Of a stretch of 64,000 bases of DNA, positions 1 to 9,637 are shown piece by piece; within the stretch, counting starts at the first letter, position 1; the number at the start of each line of letters is the position of its first letter. A model generated the notes under the pieces. The model was not told the DNA's origin, searched no databases, and saw nothing but the letters and a program-made list of their open reading frames with translations. The position numbers were made by a program, and so were the translations under genes. This DNA is from Halomonas aestuarii (lineage in GTDB: Bacteria; Pseudomonadota; Gammaproteobacteria; Pseudomonadales; Halomonadaceae), in NCBI RefSeq assembly GCF_001886615.1, contig NZ_CP018139.1, positions 1,302,001 to 1,366,000 on the forward strand, read 5' to 3'.

Positions 1-131
1 TAAGGGCACGAGCGCCACCGCCCGGGTGGCCAGGACGCAAGACATGAGCAGACCTGGCAGAACGGTTCCTCATCCTTTTGTCGTAAACCAGGGTAGGCCG
101 ATTGTCACCCGCGGTCGAGGTCGTTATGGTA

Positions 132-167
132 CGTTCTGACGCCGAACGCGTGTTCGTCATGCGAACA
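132..167. promoter_or_regulatory. Tandem IclR-type operator upstream of the porin
   Basis: Two inverted repeats of the same design lie side by side: CGTTCT-N5-CGAACG at 132-148 and TGTTCG-N5-CGAACA at 151-167, with centres 19 bp apart. The same element, also with 19-bp spacing, precedes pcaI (6832-6867), and a single perfect copy precedes the iclR gene (7797-7813). IclR-family regulators of the beta-ketoadipate pathway are known to bind GTTCG-type inverted or repeated half-sites. Assigning these sites to the local IclR protein is inference. Confidence 0.7.
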
Positions 168-246
168 CATTACGTTTACGTCAAGGTTACCACAACAATT
201 GATCTGCCCTCTTGCAAGGGCAGCCACGCATAGAAAGGAACCGCTA

Positions 247-1407
247 GTGACAATTCAAAAAAGCGTAAAGCATGCCACCATTTTTACCGCCGGCGCCCTG
301 GCTCTCGCCGTGGCCAGCGCTTCACACGCCGTCGATTTCGAGGTGGGTGACACCAAGGCCAGCGTCTATGGCTATGCCAAACTGGATATCATCTACGACG
401 TGGATGCTGACCTGGGCAACTCCATCGGCCATAAGAATATTGCCCTGGATGGCGAGCCCAGCCAGGACGGCCATTTCAACATGCATGCTTACCAGAGCCG
501 TATCGGCTTCCAGACCACCACGCCGGTCTCTGGCAGCGACCTGGTGACCCGGATCGAGGGTGATTTCTACGGCAGCGGCGGCGGCTCCTTCCGCCTGCGC
601 CACGCCTACGGCTCCTGGAACGGCATACTGGCTGGCCAGACCTGGAACAACTTCTACGGCTTCGTCGCCGGCAGCCCGAGCATCGACTTCACAGGTCCTC
701 CCGGCGTCGCCGACCAGGCCCGCCAAGCCCAGTTGCGCTATACCACCGGCAACTTCTCAGTGGCCATCGAGGATCCGGACACCCGTGGCGGCTCCGAAGA
801 TACCGTCGATGCCACTCAGGTCAGCGAGGATGTCGCCAAGAGCAGCATGCCGGACCTGACCGCGCGCTATACCGACACCTCCGGCCCCTTCAAGTACTCC
901 GCGTCCGCCGTGCTGCGCAGGCTCGAGTTCGATGCCGAAGGCGACGCCACCGCTACAGTGGATGACGACTCCACCTTCGGCTGGGGCATGGCCCTGGAAG
1001 CCGCCATGGACGTCTCCGAGGCGCTGACCCTGCGCGCCGGCGTCACCCACGGCGACGGCATCGGCGGTTACATGAACGTCAGCCCGCAGACCTCTCCGGC
1101 CTACCTGGCCGCCGATGGTGAACTCGAGACCCTCGAGAGCACCGGCGGTACCATCGGTGCCAGCCTCAAGGCCGGCCCGGGCGCCATCAACGCCTCCTAC
1201 AACGTGGCAACCGTCGACTTGGACGATGCCGACTACTATGACGATGACGCCGACGACACCTACGAGACCGTCTACCTGAACTATATCTGGTCGCCGGCCG
1301 AGCGCATCAGCTACGGCATCGAGACCAGCTGGGCCAGCCGTGAGACCAAGGGTGGCGACGAGGGTGACGCCGTCCGCATCCAGGGCATGGTGATGTACAG
1401 CTTCTAA
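247..1407 (+). CDS. DcaP-like outer-membrane porin
   Basis: Outer-membrane beta-barrel protein of about 386 residues, most like the DcaP family of trimeric porins, which take up dicarboxylates and related acids. The start is taken as GTG at 247 because an AAAGGAA ribosome site lies just before it; an upstream ATG at 199 has no such site. A signal peptide of about 28 residues ends in a SASHA-type cleavage site before VDFEVGD. The mature N-terminus carries the SVYGYAKLDIIYD strand typical of DcaP proteins, and the chain ends in aromatic Phe (MVMYSF), as outer-membrane barrels do. Tandem IclR-type operators upstream match those of the pca genes, so a role in importing aromatic or dicarboxylic acids for that pathway is likely. 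The exact substrate is inferred only from family and context. Confidence 0.85.
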   Translation: MTIQKSVKHATIFTAGALALAVASASHAVDFEVGDTKASVYGYAKLDIIYDVDADLGNSIGHKNIALDGEPSQDGHFNMHAYQSRIGFQTTTPVSGSDLVTRIEGDFYGSGGGSFRLRHAYGSWNGILAGQTWNNFYGFVAGSPSIDFTGPPGVADQARQAQLRYTTGNFSVAIEDPDTRGGSEDTVDATQVSEDVAKSSMPDLTARYTDTSGPFKYSASAVLRRLEFDAEGDATATVDDDSTFGWGMALEAAMDVSEALTLRAGVTHGDGIGGYMNVSPQTSPAYLAADGELETLESTGGTIGASLKAGPGAINASYNVATVDLDDADYYDDDADDTYETVYLNYIWSPAERISYGIETSWASRETKGGDEGDAVRIQGMVMYSF

Positions 1408-1487
1408 GCCGACCCGATGGCGGGGCCTGCTCCGCCATCATTGCGATAGCGCTTTACAGTACAAGCCACTGTGTATTCGATCCTTGC

Positions 1488-1514
1488 GCCCCGGCCCTTA
1501 AGCCGGGGCTTTTT
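1488..1514 (+). terminator. Rho-independent terminator of the porin gene
   Basis: A perfect 8-bp stem, GCCCCGGC (1488-1495) with GCCGGGGC (1502-1509), encloses a 6-nt loop and is followed by five T residues. It lies about 80 bp after the porin stop. Confidence 0.9.
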
Positions 1515-1791
1515 CGGGTCCATCGCATTTGCCGGGAAAGCTGACCTTTTCCCCAGAAACCGGCCCACCGGCAATGTGCGATGTCCGCTACGTTTACCCT
1601 GATAGCACCGGCTGGCTCAGCCAGCGGCATGCCTTTCGATTGCCGGGCCTGCCTTCATCAGTACAACTGGCACCGCCCGCATGCCCGCCTGGACTGCCAG
1701 CCTCCTGTCAGCCGGGTGGGGCTTTCCGTGAACAGCCCGGAGGGGTTACACATCTAGCCATGGTTCCGTGAAATCCGGCGATTCGTCACAA
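1515..1791. other. Intergenic stretch, no gene seen
   Basis: Between the porin terminator and the stop of the SnoaL-like gene. The only open frame here (1529-1771, plus strand) has no family resemblance, biased composition and no ribosome site, so it is not called. No repeat or clear promoter was found. Confidence 0.6.
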
Positions 1792-2193
1792 CTACGGTTT
1801 CGCCCACGCAGCCCTACTGCTATGAGCCGCGGTCTTATTGGTGATTTTCCAGACCCCTTCGCTCTTCATCAGGGCGATCACGTCCACCCAGGAATCCGAC
1901 AGGTCCTCAGTGTTATCGAACCCCAGCAGGACACTGGCGATATCTCCGGCCTGGGTCACCGCAATGAAGCGCCCCTTGACCGGCCGGTGGCTGGTTGCCC
2001 ATCGCTCGAAGCGGTCGCTGACAAGGCCCTTACCCAACGCCCCTTGGGCATCGATGGCAAAAATCCAGGCGTCCTCATGGAAGGCTTCCCTGAGCTTTTC
2101 ACTCCCTCCTTGAAAGCCATCCACATACAGCTGAACAACCCGAACGATCTGATCGTAATCAGGGGCTTGACCAACAGAAACTGTGCGATTCAA
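1792..2193 (-). CDS. SnoaL/NTF2-like (lumazine-binding-type) protein
   Basis: Small protein of about 133 residues with the cone-shaped NTF2-like fold expected of the putative lumazine-binding/SnoaL-like families: an N-terminal helix (YDQIVRVVQLYVDGFQ), a FHEDAWIFAID segment and a C-terminal strand ending VWKITNKTAAH. The start is placed at TTG 2193 because AAAGGAG lies 7 nt before it; the upstream ATG at 2226 lacks a ribosome site. Members serve as small enzymes or ligand-binding proteins of many kinds, so no reaction can be assigned. It stands next to decayed remnants at the far end of the pca operon, in the same orientation. Confidence 0.75.
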   Translation of the reverse strand: MNRTVSVGQAPDYDQIVRVVQLYVDGFQGGSEKLREAFHEDAWIFAIDAQGALGKGLVSDRFERWATSHRPVKGRFIAVTQAGDIASVLLGFDNTEDLSDSWVDVIALMKSEGVWKITNKTAAHSSRAAWAKP

Positions 2194-2222
2194 GACGCTA
2201 CTCCTTTCATGTTTCAAAACGT

Positions 2223-2527
2223 TCATACGAAACCATGGGCTCTCAGTTCCGCCAGACTTATCGGCACACTTCGACTGCCTATGATTCGGCCGAAGCGCTC
2301 CGGGGACCAGAGCTTGGCCAGCACCGGCATGGCCGCCTGCACGAAGGCGATGCCCAGTCCGATGTTCACGGTGACCGCCATCATCGCCAGGAAGCTCTCC
2401 GGCAGGCTGGTGGAAATGGCCACTTCGCGCCGTTGAACCCCAGCACCGTCAAGCACAGGTAGAGCCCGAGGCACCGCAGCAGGCCGGAGACCAGCATGAC
2501 CTGCCGCCATTGTCCCGACTCGCCCAT
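2223..2527 (-). pseudogene. Remnant of an MFS (CynX/NimT-like) transporter
   Basis: Fragments of a major-facilitator protein lie in two reading frames. The first frame from ATG 2527 gives MGESGQWRQVMLVSGLLRC and a first membrane helix ending LTVLGFNG, then leaves the family. A second frame gives SLPESFLAMMAV and GLGIAFVQAAMPVLAKLWSPE, which resembles the helix-4 region of CynX-type permeases. A normal member is about 400 residues; here roughly 90 codons remain, with a frameshift, a missing middle and no C-terminal half. The remnant adds to the decay seen around the pca genes. Confidence 0.7.
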
Positions 2528-2609
2528 CGTCGCTGCCTCACCGCTCAACCTGCTCCTCCTTGCCTGCCTGCAGTGGCGATTGCTCCTGCTGGCCCAATGT
2601 GAAACGAAT

Positions 2610-2633
2610 GAAGCCGGCACTCGGGCCGGCTTC
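2610..2633. terminator. Possible hairpin terminator
   Basis: A perfect 9-bp inverted repeat, GAAGCCGGC (2610-2618) with GCCGGCTTC (2625-2633), has a 6-nt loop and lies just beyond the pcaC remnant in the reading direction of the pca operon. No long T run follows on either strand, so this is a weak candidate. Confidence 0.4.
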
Positions 2634-2692
2634 GTATCGCGCCATCACGGAGCCATCTTAGTGCCCGAATCAATGGTCAAGCCGCAGCGCGA

Positions 2693-3075
2693 TCAGTCTG
2701 TCTTCCTGCCCCACCCCAGCTCCTTGGCCAGCGCGAAGGCATGGTTGGCCGCCGGCACGCCGCCATAGATGGCGACATGCATCAGCACCTGACGCAGCTC
2801 CGCCTCAGTCAGCCCGATACGCTTGGCGGTCTTGAGGTGCAGGGTCAGCTCCTCACGGCCCAGCGCGGCCAGGATGCCGGTCGTGATCATGCTGCGCTCG
2901 CGACGTGTCAGGTCGTCATTGCTCCACAGCTCGCCCCAGGCCAGGCGGGTGATCATCTGCTGGAAGGGGCATCCAGGCTGGTGGCATTCTCGGTGGAGCG
3001 TGCCACGTGCTGCTCGCCCAGCACCTGCTTTCGAGTCTCGAGGCCAGTGGCATAACCCACCCCTTTAGCGCCCAC
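2693..3075 (-). pseudogene. pcaC: 4-carboxymuconolactone decarboxylase, frameshifted
   Basis: PcaC decarboxylates gamma-carboxymuconolactone to 3-oxoadipate enol-lactone in the protocatechuate branch. From GTG 3075, directly after the pcaD stop, one frame reads YATGLETRKQVLGEQHVARS and onward through SLDAP, then hits a stop. The rest of the protein (QQMITRLAWGELWS onward to GVPAANHAFALAKELGWG) continues in another frame. One base is missing in the CCCCTTCC tract at about 2961-2970; restoring it joins both halves into a full-length protein of about 127 residues. The downstream part alone has an ATG at 2956 but would lack the N-terminal third. A sequencing error in a homopolymer is the main alternative to a true lesion. 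Confidence 0.85.
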
Positions 3076-3870
3076 CTATCCCAAGTCAACTGCCATCACC
3101 GCCAGCAGTTTCTCGGCGAACAGGCTCGGCACCTCCACGGAGGGCACGTGGCCGACGCCCTCGAAGATCTCCAGCGGCGCGCCGTCACACTCGGCCGCCA
3201 GGGCCTCCAGCGTCGCCGGCGGGGTCGCCATGTCCTCGCTGCCACCGAACAGCTGGACCCTGACACCCTTCCCCGAGAGCTTCCCCGTGAAGGTATCGCG
3301 ACCCAGCATCTCGCACAGCAGCGCGTAGGCGTCATCGTCGCCACGGCCCATCTGGGTGCACCAGCCGGCCTTGAGGGCCGGCTCGGCCTGGAAGCAGGCC
3401 GGGGCGAACCAGCGGGGCACGATCTCCTCGGACATCGCCGCCAGGCCTTCCTGGCGCACGCGCCTGGCGCGGGTGTTCCACAGCTCGGCGTTGCCGATCA
3501 CCGCTCCGGTGTTGGTCAGGGTGGCTGAGAGCAATCGCTCGCCGTGCTCGGCCAACAACTGCTGGCCCACCACGCCGCCGACGGAGGTCCCGGCGAAGTG
3601 GAAGCGCTCGGCACCGGCATGGTCGGCCAGCGCTAGGGCCTCGCCCGCCAGGTCGGCCGGGGTGATCGGCCCCTCGCCCCAGGCCTGGCTGGCGCCGTGG
3701 CCGGGAAGGTCCCAGGTCAGCACGCGGTAACGCGGCAGCAGCATGGGCAGGACGTCGTCCCACACCGCCTGGCTCATGCCCAGCGGATGGGCCAGCATCA
3801 CCAGGGGATTGTCCTCGGCGCCGAGCAGGCGATAGGCCACGCTGCGGCCATGGATGGTCAGAAATGCCAT
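3076..3870 (-). CDS. pcaD: 3-oxoadipate enol-lactonase
   Basis: Alpha/beta hydrolase of 264 residues that opens 3-oxoadipate enol-lactone to 3-oxoadipate, a step common to the catechol and protocatechuate routes. Seen: the oxyanion region LAHPLGMSQ, the nucleophile elbow GTSVGG with Ser96, an acid residue in GGSEDMATPP and the catalytic His in GVGHVPSVE near the C-terminus. Length is normal for PcaD. A GGAGAG ribosome site precedes the ATG. It lies 78 nt after pcaF, and its stop touches the GTG start of the broken pcaC. The frame is intact, unlike the neighbouring pcaB and pcaC, which fits its use by both branches. Confidence 0.92.
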   Translation of the reverse strand: MAFLTIHGRSVAYRLLGAEDNPLVMLAHPLGMSQAVWDDVLPMLLPRYRVLTWDLPGHGASQAWGEGPITPADLAGEALALADHAGAERFHFAGTSVGGVVGQQLLAEHGERLLSATLTNTGAVIGNAELWNTRARRVRQEGLAAMSEEIVPRWFAPACFQAEPALKAGWCTQMGRGDDDAYALLCEMLGRDTFTGKLSGKGVRVQLFGGSEDMATPPATLEALAAECDGAPLEIFEGVGHVPSVEVPSLFAEKLLAVMAVDLG

Positions 3871-3948
3871 GTCAGTCTCTCCGTTCGTTGCAACTAGAAA
3901 AGCCGGCGAGTGCTGACTGCCGGCTTACATGCTGTCCTGCGGTATCGC

Positions 3949-5151
<1,203 letters not shown>

Positions 5152-5164
5152 TGAGGATCTCCTG

Positions 5165-5938
5165 TTAGTCGCCGGCGTGCTGGCGTTCGGTGCGTGCCTT
5201 CAGCTCGCGCAGGACTTCGAGCTCGCGCTCGGAGGGCTCTGGGGTGCTCTCGAGCTCGCCGGCGAAACGGATCTCCCAGCCGGTGGCCTCGACCACGTCC
5301 TCGCGGCTGACGCCCGGATGCAGCGAGACCACCGTGAGCTCCTTGGTCTCGGGATCCGGCTTCATCACGCAGAGGTCCGTGATGACGCGAGTAGGCCCCT
5401 TGCCGATGTTCGGCACACCGTCGCGGCCCTTGCCGTCTCGACCGAAGCCCAGGGTGGTGACAAAGTCCACGTCCTTCACGAGGGCCCGCTTGGAGTGCTT
5501 CAGGGTGATGAAGACCTCGCCCGCGTTGGTGGCGATCTCCGGCGCCCCGCCACCGCCCGGCAGGCGAACCTTGGGATCATGGTAGTCGCCGATCAGGGTG
5601 GTGTTGAGGTTGGCGTAGCGGTCGATCTGCGCGGTGCCCAGGAAGCCCACGCTGATCTTGCCACCCTGCAGCCAGTAGCGGAACATCTCCGGCACCGCGA
5701 CCGTGGTCAGGGCCGACTCGCAGAGCTCGCCGTCGCCGATGGAGAGCGGCAGCACTTCCGGCTTGGTCTGCAGGGTGCCGGACTCGTAGATCAGCACCAC
5801 GTCGGGGGCATGGGTCAGGCGCGCCAGGTTGGCCGCCTCGGAGGGCAGGCCGATGCCGACGAAGCAGGTCATGCCGTTTTCGAGTGCCCGGGCGGCGGTG
5901 ACGGTCATCATCTCCGAAGACGTGTACTCGATGCTCAT
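5165..5938 (-). CDS. pcaJ: 3-oxoadipate CoA-transferase subunit B
   Basis: Beta subunit (257 residues) of the enzyme that moves CoA from succinyl-CoA to 3-oxoadipate. The start ATG at 5938 overlaps the pcaI stop (ATGA), so the two subunits are translationally coupled. The catalytic glutamate is expected in IYESG (Glu52), and the glycine-rich [13 protein letters not shown] segment follows. At 276 + 257 residues the pair is longer than Pseudomonas PcaI/PcaJ and resembles the CatI/CatJ (glutaconate CoA-transferase-like) type; this length comparison is from memory of the families. An open frame reads further upstream into pcaI but is not the gene. Confidence 0.9.
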   Translation of the reverse strand: MSIEYTSSEMMTVTAARALENGMTCFVGIGLPSEAANLARLTHAPDVVLIYESGTLQTKPEVLPLSIGDGELCESALTTVAVPEMFRYWLQGGKISVGFLGTAQIDRYANLNTTLIGDYHDPKVRLPGGGGAPEIATNAGEVFITLKHSKRALVKDVDFVTTLGFGRDGKGRDGVPNIGKGPTRVITDLCVMKPDPETKELTVVSLHPGVSREDVVEATGWEIRFAGELESTPEPSERELEVLRELKARTERQHAGD

Positions 5939-6768
5939 CAGGCCTCTCCTCCTGCTTTGTAGACGTTCTCGTCGAGCCACCGGGTGAAGGCGTCGCGGTC
6001 GCGGGCGATAGCATCCCACTCCTTGTAGAAGCGGTTGTCGCGCGGGTAGTAGCCGTGGGCATAGGAGGGAAGCGCGCCCTTCTCGGCCACGGCGATGGCA
6101 TCGATGGCCCAGCCCGGGATGATGCAGGTATTGGGATGGTAGTCTGACTCGACGGTCAGGTCCTCGACGATTTCCTCGACGGTGACGATGCTCTGTCTCG
6201 CCGCCAGCACAGCCTCCTTCTGTACGCCGACGATGCCCTCCACCAGCACGTTGCCGGCCCGGTCGGCCTTCTGGGCATGGACGATGGAGACATCCGGACG
6301 CACCGCCGGCACCGCCGCCAGGCGCTCGCCGGTGAAGGGGCACTCGATGAACTTGATCTGATCGTTGACATTGGGAAGCTCACTGCCCACGTAGCCGCGC
6401 AGCACGGCCAGCGGCAGCCCGGCGGCCCCGGCCTCGAAGGCGCAGGCCATGGCGGCGTGGCTGTGCTCCAGGATCTCGATCTTGCGCGGCCAGCCCTTCT
6501 CCACGGCGTCGCGCAGGCGATGCAGGGAGCCCACGCCCGGGTTGCCACCCCAGGAGAAGATCACCTTCCTCGCGCAGCCCGCGCCGATCAGTTGATCGTA
6601 GATCAGGTCGGGGGTCATGCGAACCAGGGTCAGATCGCGCTTCTTCTGGCGGATCACCTCGTGACCCGCGGCGAAGGGAATCAGGTGGGTAAAGCCTTCC
6701 ATGGCCACGGTGGCGCCGTCCTCGACGTAGCGCGCGACCGCGTCATGCAGGCTGAGAAACTCGGCCAT
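5938..6768 (-). CDS. pcaI: 3-oxoadipate CoA-transferase subunit A
   Basis: Alpha subunit (276 residues) of the 3-oxoadipate:succinyl-CoA CoA-transferase. Seen: EGFTHLIPFAAGHE near the N-terminus, the SWGGNPGVGSLHRLRD segment and PNTCIIPGWAIDAI, all of CatI type. The ATG at 6768 is chosen because an AGAGGCG site precedes it and the protein then begins MAEFLSLHD. It is the first gene of the intact leftward operon pcaI-pcaJ-pcaF-pcaD-(pcaC). Two IclR-type operators lie 64-99 bp upstream, so induction through the local IclR regulator is likely. Confidence 0.9.
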   Translation of the reverse strand: MAEFLSLHDAVARYVEDGATVAMEGFTHLIPFAAGHEVIRQKKRDLTLVRMTPDLIYDQLIGAGCARKVIFSWGGNPGVGSLHRLRDAVEKGWPRKIEILEHSHAAMACAFEAGAAGLPLAVLRGYVGSELPNVNDQIKFIECPFTGERLAAVPAVRPDVSIVHAQKADRAGNVLVEGIVGVQKEAVLAARQSIVTVEEIVEDLTVESDYHPNTCIIPGWAIDAIAVAEKGALPSYAHGYYPRDNRFYKEWDAIARDRDAFTRWLDENVYKAGGEA

Positions 6769-6831
6769 GATGGTTCGCCTCTTGCTGTTGCGTTCCGAAG
6801 GCCACCGACAGGACATCGGCCGGCCCAATTA

Positions 6832-6867
6832 AGTTCGTTATGTGAACATTGGTTTGTATGGCGAACA
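6832..6867. promoter_or_regulatory. Tandem IclR-type operator upstream of pcaI
   Basis: Two copies of the local operator: AGTTCG-N5-TGAACA at 6832-6848 and GGTTTG-N5-CGAACA at 6851-6867, with centres 19 bp apart. Spacing and arrangement equal those upstream of the porin. Both copies differ from the perfect palindrome at 7797-7813, mainly in their left half-sites. Confidence 0.7.
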
Positions 6868-6974
6868 AATTACTCCCATCGAATTCGGTCGTCAAATCCT
6901 GCCGAGCGCGCAAGAAAAAGGGAGGCCAGGCCTCCCTCACGTTTACCCCGCGCAAATGTCTCACTTGCAGTTGA

Positions 6975-7734
6975 TTACTTGCCCTCTAACCAGACGATGG
7001 CACGCTTTACCTGGGCGCGACTGCTACCAAGGTATAAGGCTGGATCACTGGCCCGCTCGAGGCCCGCCCGCTCGACACGCCCCGCCACCTCCTCGTGCTC
7101 CATCAGGACCTCGGCATAGGGACGGTCCGTCAGGCGTGCCGCTTCGGCGGCCTCGGCAATGATGCGCTTGGCGGCGTTCTGGCCCACGACCGGGGCCAGC
7201 TGACGTGAGACCGGCTCGGCCATGATGCCGCCGCCCGCCACCGCCAGGTTGCGCCGCATCGCCTCCGGTTGCACCGCCAGCCCTTCCAGCAGCACCGCGG
7301 TCTGCTCCAGCGCGCCTTCCAGCAGCAGGGCACTGTCGAGCATAGGTGCCCACTCGGCATGCCACTCTCCCAGGCCCCGCTCAAGGGGCTGAGCCGCTGA
7401 ATTGAGGATCACCGTGACATGGCCATGCACCTGGCGGGCCGATCCGCGGATCAGCGCGCAGCGTACCGGATTGCGCTTGTGCGGCATCGATGAGGACTCC
7501 CCCATGCCGGGAGCCACCGGCTCGGCCACCTCGCCGATCTCGGTCTAGCTCAGCAGTGACACGTCCAGGGCCAGCTTCTCGGCGGCGCCGGCGGCGGCAT
7601 CCAGCCCCGTGGGCCTCCTAGACCTCGGCCAGGGCCAGCTCGAAGGCCAGCATGGCGTCGACCATGGCTCGAGCATTGCACTCGGCCAGCGCCTGCTGGC
7701 TCATGAAGGGGTGCTGGATCAGGGCGTCAGGCAT
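6975..7734 (-). pseudogene. pcaB: 3-carboxy-cis,cis-muconate cycloisomerase remnant
   Basis: PcaB closes 3-carboxymuconate to gamma-carboxymuconolactone, a protocatechuate-branch step. From ATG 7734 about 38 codons match the family N-terminus (MPDALIQHPFMSQQALAE, then AMLAFELALAEV) and end at a stop. The sequence then jumps to the C-terminal half: EKLALDVSLL, a stop in place of the next residue, TEIGEVAEPVAPG and the superfamily signature GESSSMPHKRN. A PcaB is about 350-450 residues, so roughly 200 residues are missing inside. The C-terminal frame (6975-7529) stays open for 184 codons but lacks most of the active site, so a working enzyme is very unlikely. Confidence 0.88.
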
Positions 7735-7796
7735 GGAGGTCTCTCCGGTAGTAGCATGAGGCGTAGGCCAGGGGGCTTCCCCTATGGTCGCACACA

Positions 7797-7813
7797 TGTT
7801 CGCATTTCGAACA
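7797..7813. promoter_or_regulatory. IclR-type operator in the iclR/pcaB divergent region
   Basis: Perfect palindrome TGTTCG-CATTT-CGAACA. It lies 55 bp before the IclR gene and 63 bp before the start of the pcaB remnant, so it could serve autoregulation and the old pcaB promoter at once. It is the best copy of the element shared with the porin and pcaI upstream regions. Confidence 0.75.
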
Positions 7814-7867
7814 AATATGCTAGATTAGCCCCAGGTTTTCCGGCAACACGACCAAGGACAACGACGG

Positions 7868-8659
7868 ATGGAAACGTCCCTGCAGGACGAGGCCCTGAGC
7901 CCCGACGATCGTGACTTCGTGACCGCACTGGCCAGCGGCCTCGAGGTCATCCTGGCCTTCGACGAGGCCCACACGCGCATGACACTCAGCGAGGTGGCTG
8001 CGCGCACTGGCATGAACCGTGCCCGGGCGCGACGCTTCCTGCTGACCCTGCATGCCCTGGGCTATGTCCGCAAGCAGCAGCGCCACTTCGAGCTGGCCCC
8101 CAAGGTGCTGAACCTCGGCTATGCGTTCCTCTCGGCCAACAACTATCGCAGCGTGGTCCAGCAGATCCTCGAGGACATCACCACCGAATGTGGCGAGTCC
8201 TCATCGCTGGGCATGCTGGACGGCGACGACGTCACCTATGTGGCGCGCTCCTCCTCACGCCACCGGCTGATGGCCATCACCCTCTCCGTGGGGACGCGCC
8301 TGCCCGCGGCCCATACCTCCATGGGGCGGGTATTGCTGGCCCAGCTGCCGGAGGCCGAGCTCGACGCTTTCCTGGCGCGGGTGGTCCTCGAGCCACATAC
8401 CAACAAGACCATCACCGACAAGGCCGAGCTCAAGCGCTGCATCCTCGAGGTGCGCCAGCAGGGCTACGCCATCGCCGACCAGGAGCTCGACTCCGGGTTG
8501 CGCTCGGTGGCCGTGCCGGCCTTCGATGCCAACGGCCGGCTGCTGGGCGCTATCAACATCAGTACCAATGCTGCTCGTATCGATTACGACACCCTGGTCC
8601 GCCAGTACCTGCCACTGCTGCAGGAAAAGGCTCGCCAGATTCGCGCCAGCGTCAGCTGA
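7868..8659 (+). CDS. IclR-family regulator of the beta-ketoadipate genes (PcaR/PobR type)
   Basis: Transcription factor of 263 residues. Residues about 38-67 form the winged helix-turn-helix (MTLSEVAARTGMNRARARRF), and the rest is the IclR effector-binding domain, with VGTRLPAAHTSMGRVLLA and a QELDSGLRSVAVP segment typical of the PcaR/PcaU/PobR branch. Family members bind 3-oxoadipate, protocatechuate or 4-hydroxybenzoate; which one applies cannot be read here. It is divergent from the pcaB remnant and co-directional with a permease gene 27 nt downstream. A perfect TGTTCG-N5-CGAACA palindrome precedes it. Control of the porin and pcaI operon is inferred from shared sites. Confidence 0.88.
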   Translation: METSLQDEALSPDDRDFVTALASGLEVILAFDEAHTRMTLSEVAARTGMNRARARRFLLTLHALGYVRKQQRHFELAPKVLNLGYAFLSANNYRSVVQQILEDITTECGESSSLGMLDGDDVTYVARSSSRHRLMAITLSVGTRLPAAHTSMGRVLLAQLPEAELDAFLARVVLEPHTNKTITDKAELKRCILEVRQQGYAIADQELDSGLRSVAVPAFDANGRLLGAINISTNAARIDYDTLVRQYLPLLQEKARQIRASVS

Positions 8660-8686
8660 CCCCACCTGCAATCCAAGGACGGCCAA

Positions 8687-9637
8687 GTGCTTGAGATCCT
8701 GGCGATCACGCTGCCGATATTCCTGCTGATAGGTGCTGGTTACACCGCGGCGCGCACCGGCCTTTTGAGCCGCGACAACATGCAGGGCGTGGGCACCTTC
8801 GTCATGTACCTGGCCCTGCCATCGCTGATCATCCGCGCCTTGACCGACCACCCGCTGTCGGAGGTATTCAACCCGACCTACCTGCTCGCCTATGTGCTGG
8901 GTTCGCTGGCGGCGTTCCTGCTGGGACTGGCGATCTCCGTGGGGGTGCGTGGCAAGACCCTTGATGCCGGCGCCATCCACGCCCTTGGGATGTCGGCCTC
9001 AAATAGCGGCTTTATCGGTTATCCCGTGGCGATGATGGCGATCGGCCCTCCGGCGGCTATCTTCATGGCGCTCAACATGGTGGTGGAGACACTGATCATC
9101 ATCCCTACGGCGCTGATACTTGCCGAGGCCAGCCGCCAGAACGGCAATGGAGTCGGGCAGGTGGCGCGCCAGACCCTTGCTCGCCTGACACGCAACCCGG
9201 TGCTGATCGGACTGTTGATCGGCATCCTCCTCGCCCTGACCGGTCTGAGGCTGCCGGGCCCGCTATCCCAGGCTGTCAGCATGCTGGCCGACGCGGCGGG
9301 CCCCGCGGCACTGTTCACCATCGGCGGCATGCTCCATGGCCTCAAGGTGCGTGGCATGGCCATGGATGTCAGCCAGGTGGTACTGGGCAAGCTGTTCCTT
9401 CACCCCCTGTCCGTGCTGGGCCTCTTCCTGTTGCTGCCCCACCCGGACCCGCTGCTGATCGCCGGCGGCATGCTGTTCGCCAGCGCCCCCATGATCAGCG
9501 TCTACCCGCTGTTCGGTAAGCAGTATGGCCAGGGCGACACCAGCGCCGCGGGCCTGATGGTCAGCACCCTCGCCTCCTTCGTGACCATCAGCCTGATGAT
9601 CTGGCTGCTGACGCAATTCGGCCTGCTGCCGGTCTGA
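8687..9637 (+). CDS. AEC-family (auxin efflux carrier-like) permease
   Basis: Integral membrane protein of 316 residues with about ten hydrophobic segments and the AEC/MdcF fold: an N-terminal LEILAITLPIFLLIGAGY helix, NSGFIGYPVAMMA in the first half and an ASAPMISVYPLFGKQYG re-entrant segment in the second. The start is GTG at 8687, preceded by AAGGACGG. Bacterial AEC proteins carry malonate, malate and other carboxylates. Lying 27 nt after the IclR gene, it is probably co-transcribed and may move a pathway acid, but direction and substrate are unknown. Confidence 0.82.
   Translation: MLEILAITLPIFLLIGAGYTAARTGLLSRDNMQGVGTFVMYLALPSLIIRALTDHPLSEVFNPTYLLAYVLGSLAAFLLGLAISVGVRGKTLDAGAIHALGMSASNSGFIGYPVAMMAIGPPAAIFMALNMVVETLIIIPTALILAEASRQNGNGVGQVARQTLARLTRNPVLIGLLIGILLALTGLRLPGPLSQAVSMLADAAGPAALFTIGGMLHGLKVRGMAMDVSQVVLGKLFLHPLSVLGLFLLLPHPDPLLIAGGMLFASAPMISVYPLFGKQYGQGDTSAAGLMVSTLASFVTISLMIWLLTQFGLLPV

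Noticed and set aside
1..131. Possible end or start of a gene at the left edge
   Set aside because: Short open frames exist on both strands, but none has a ribosome site or recognisable protein.
1529..1771. Possible 80-residue gene after the porin terminator
   Set aside because: No ribosome site, no homology, Pro/Ser-rich product.
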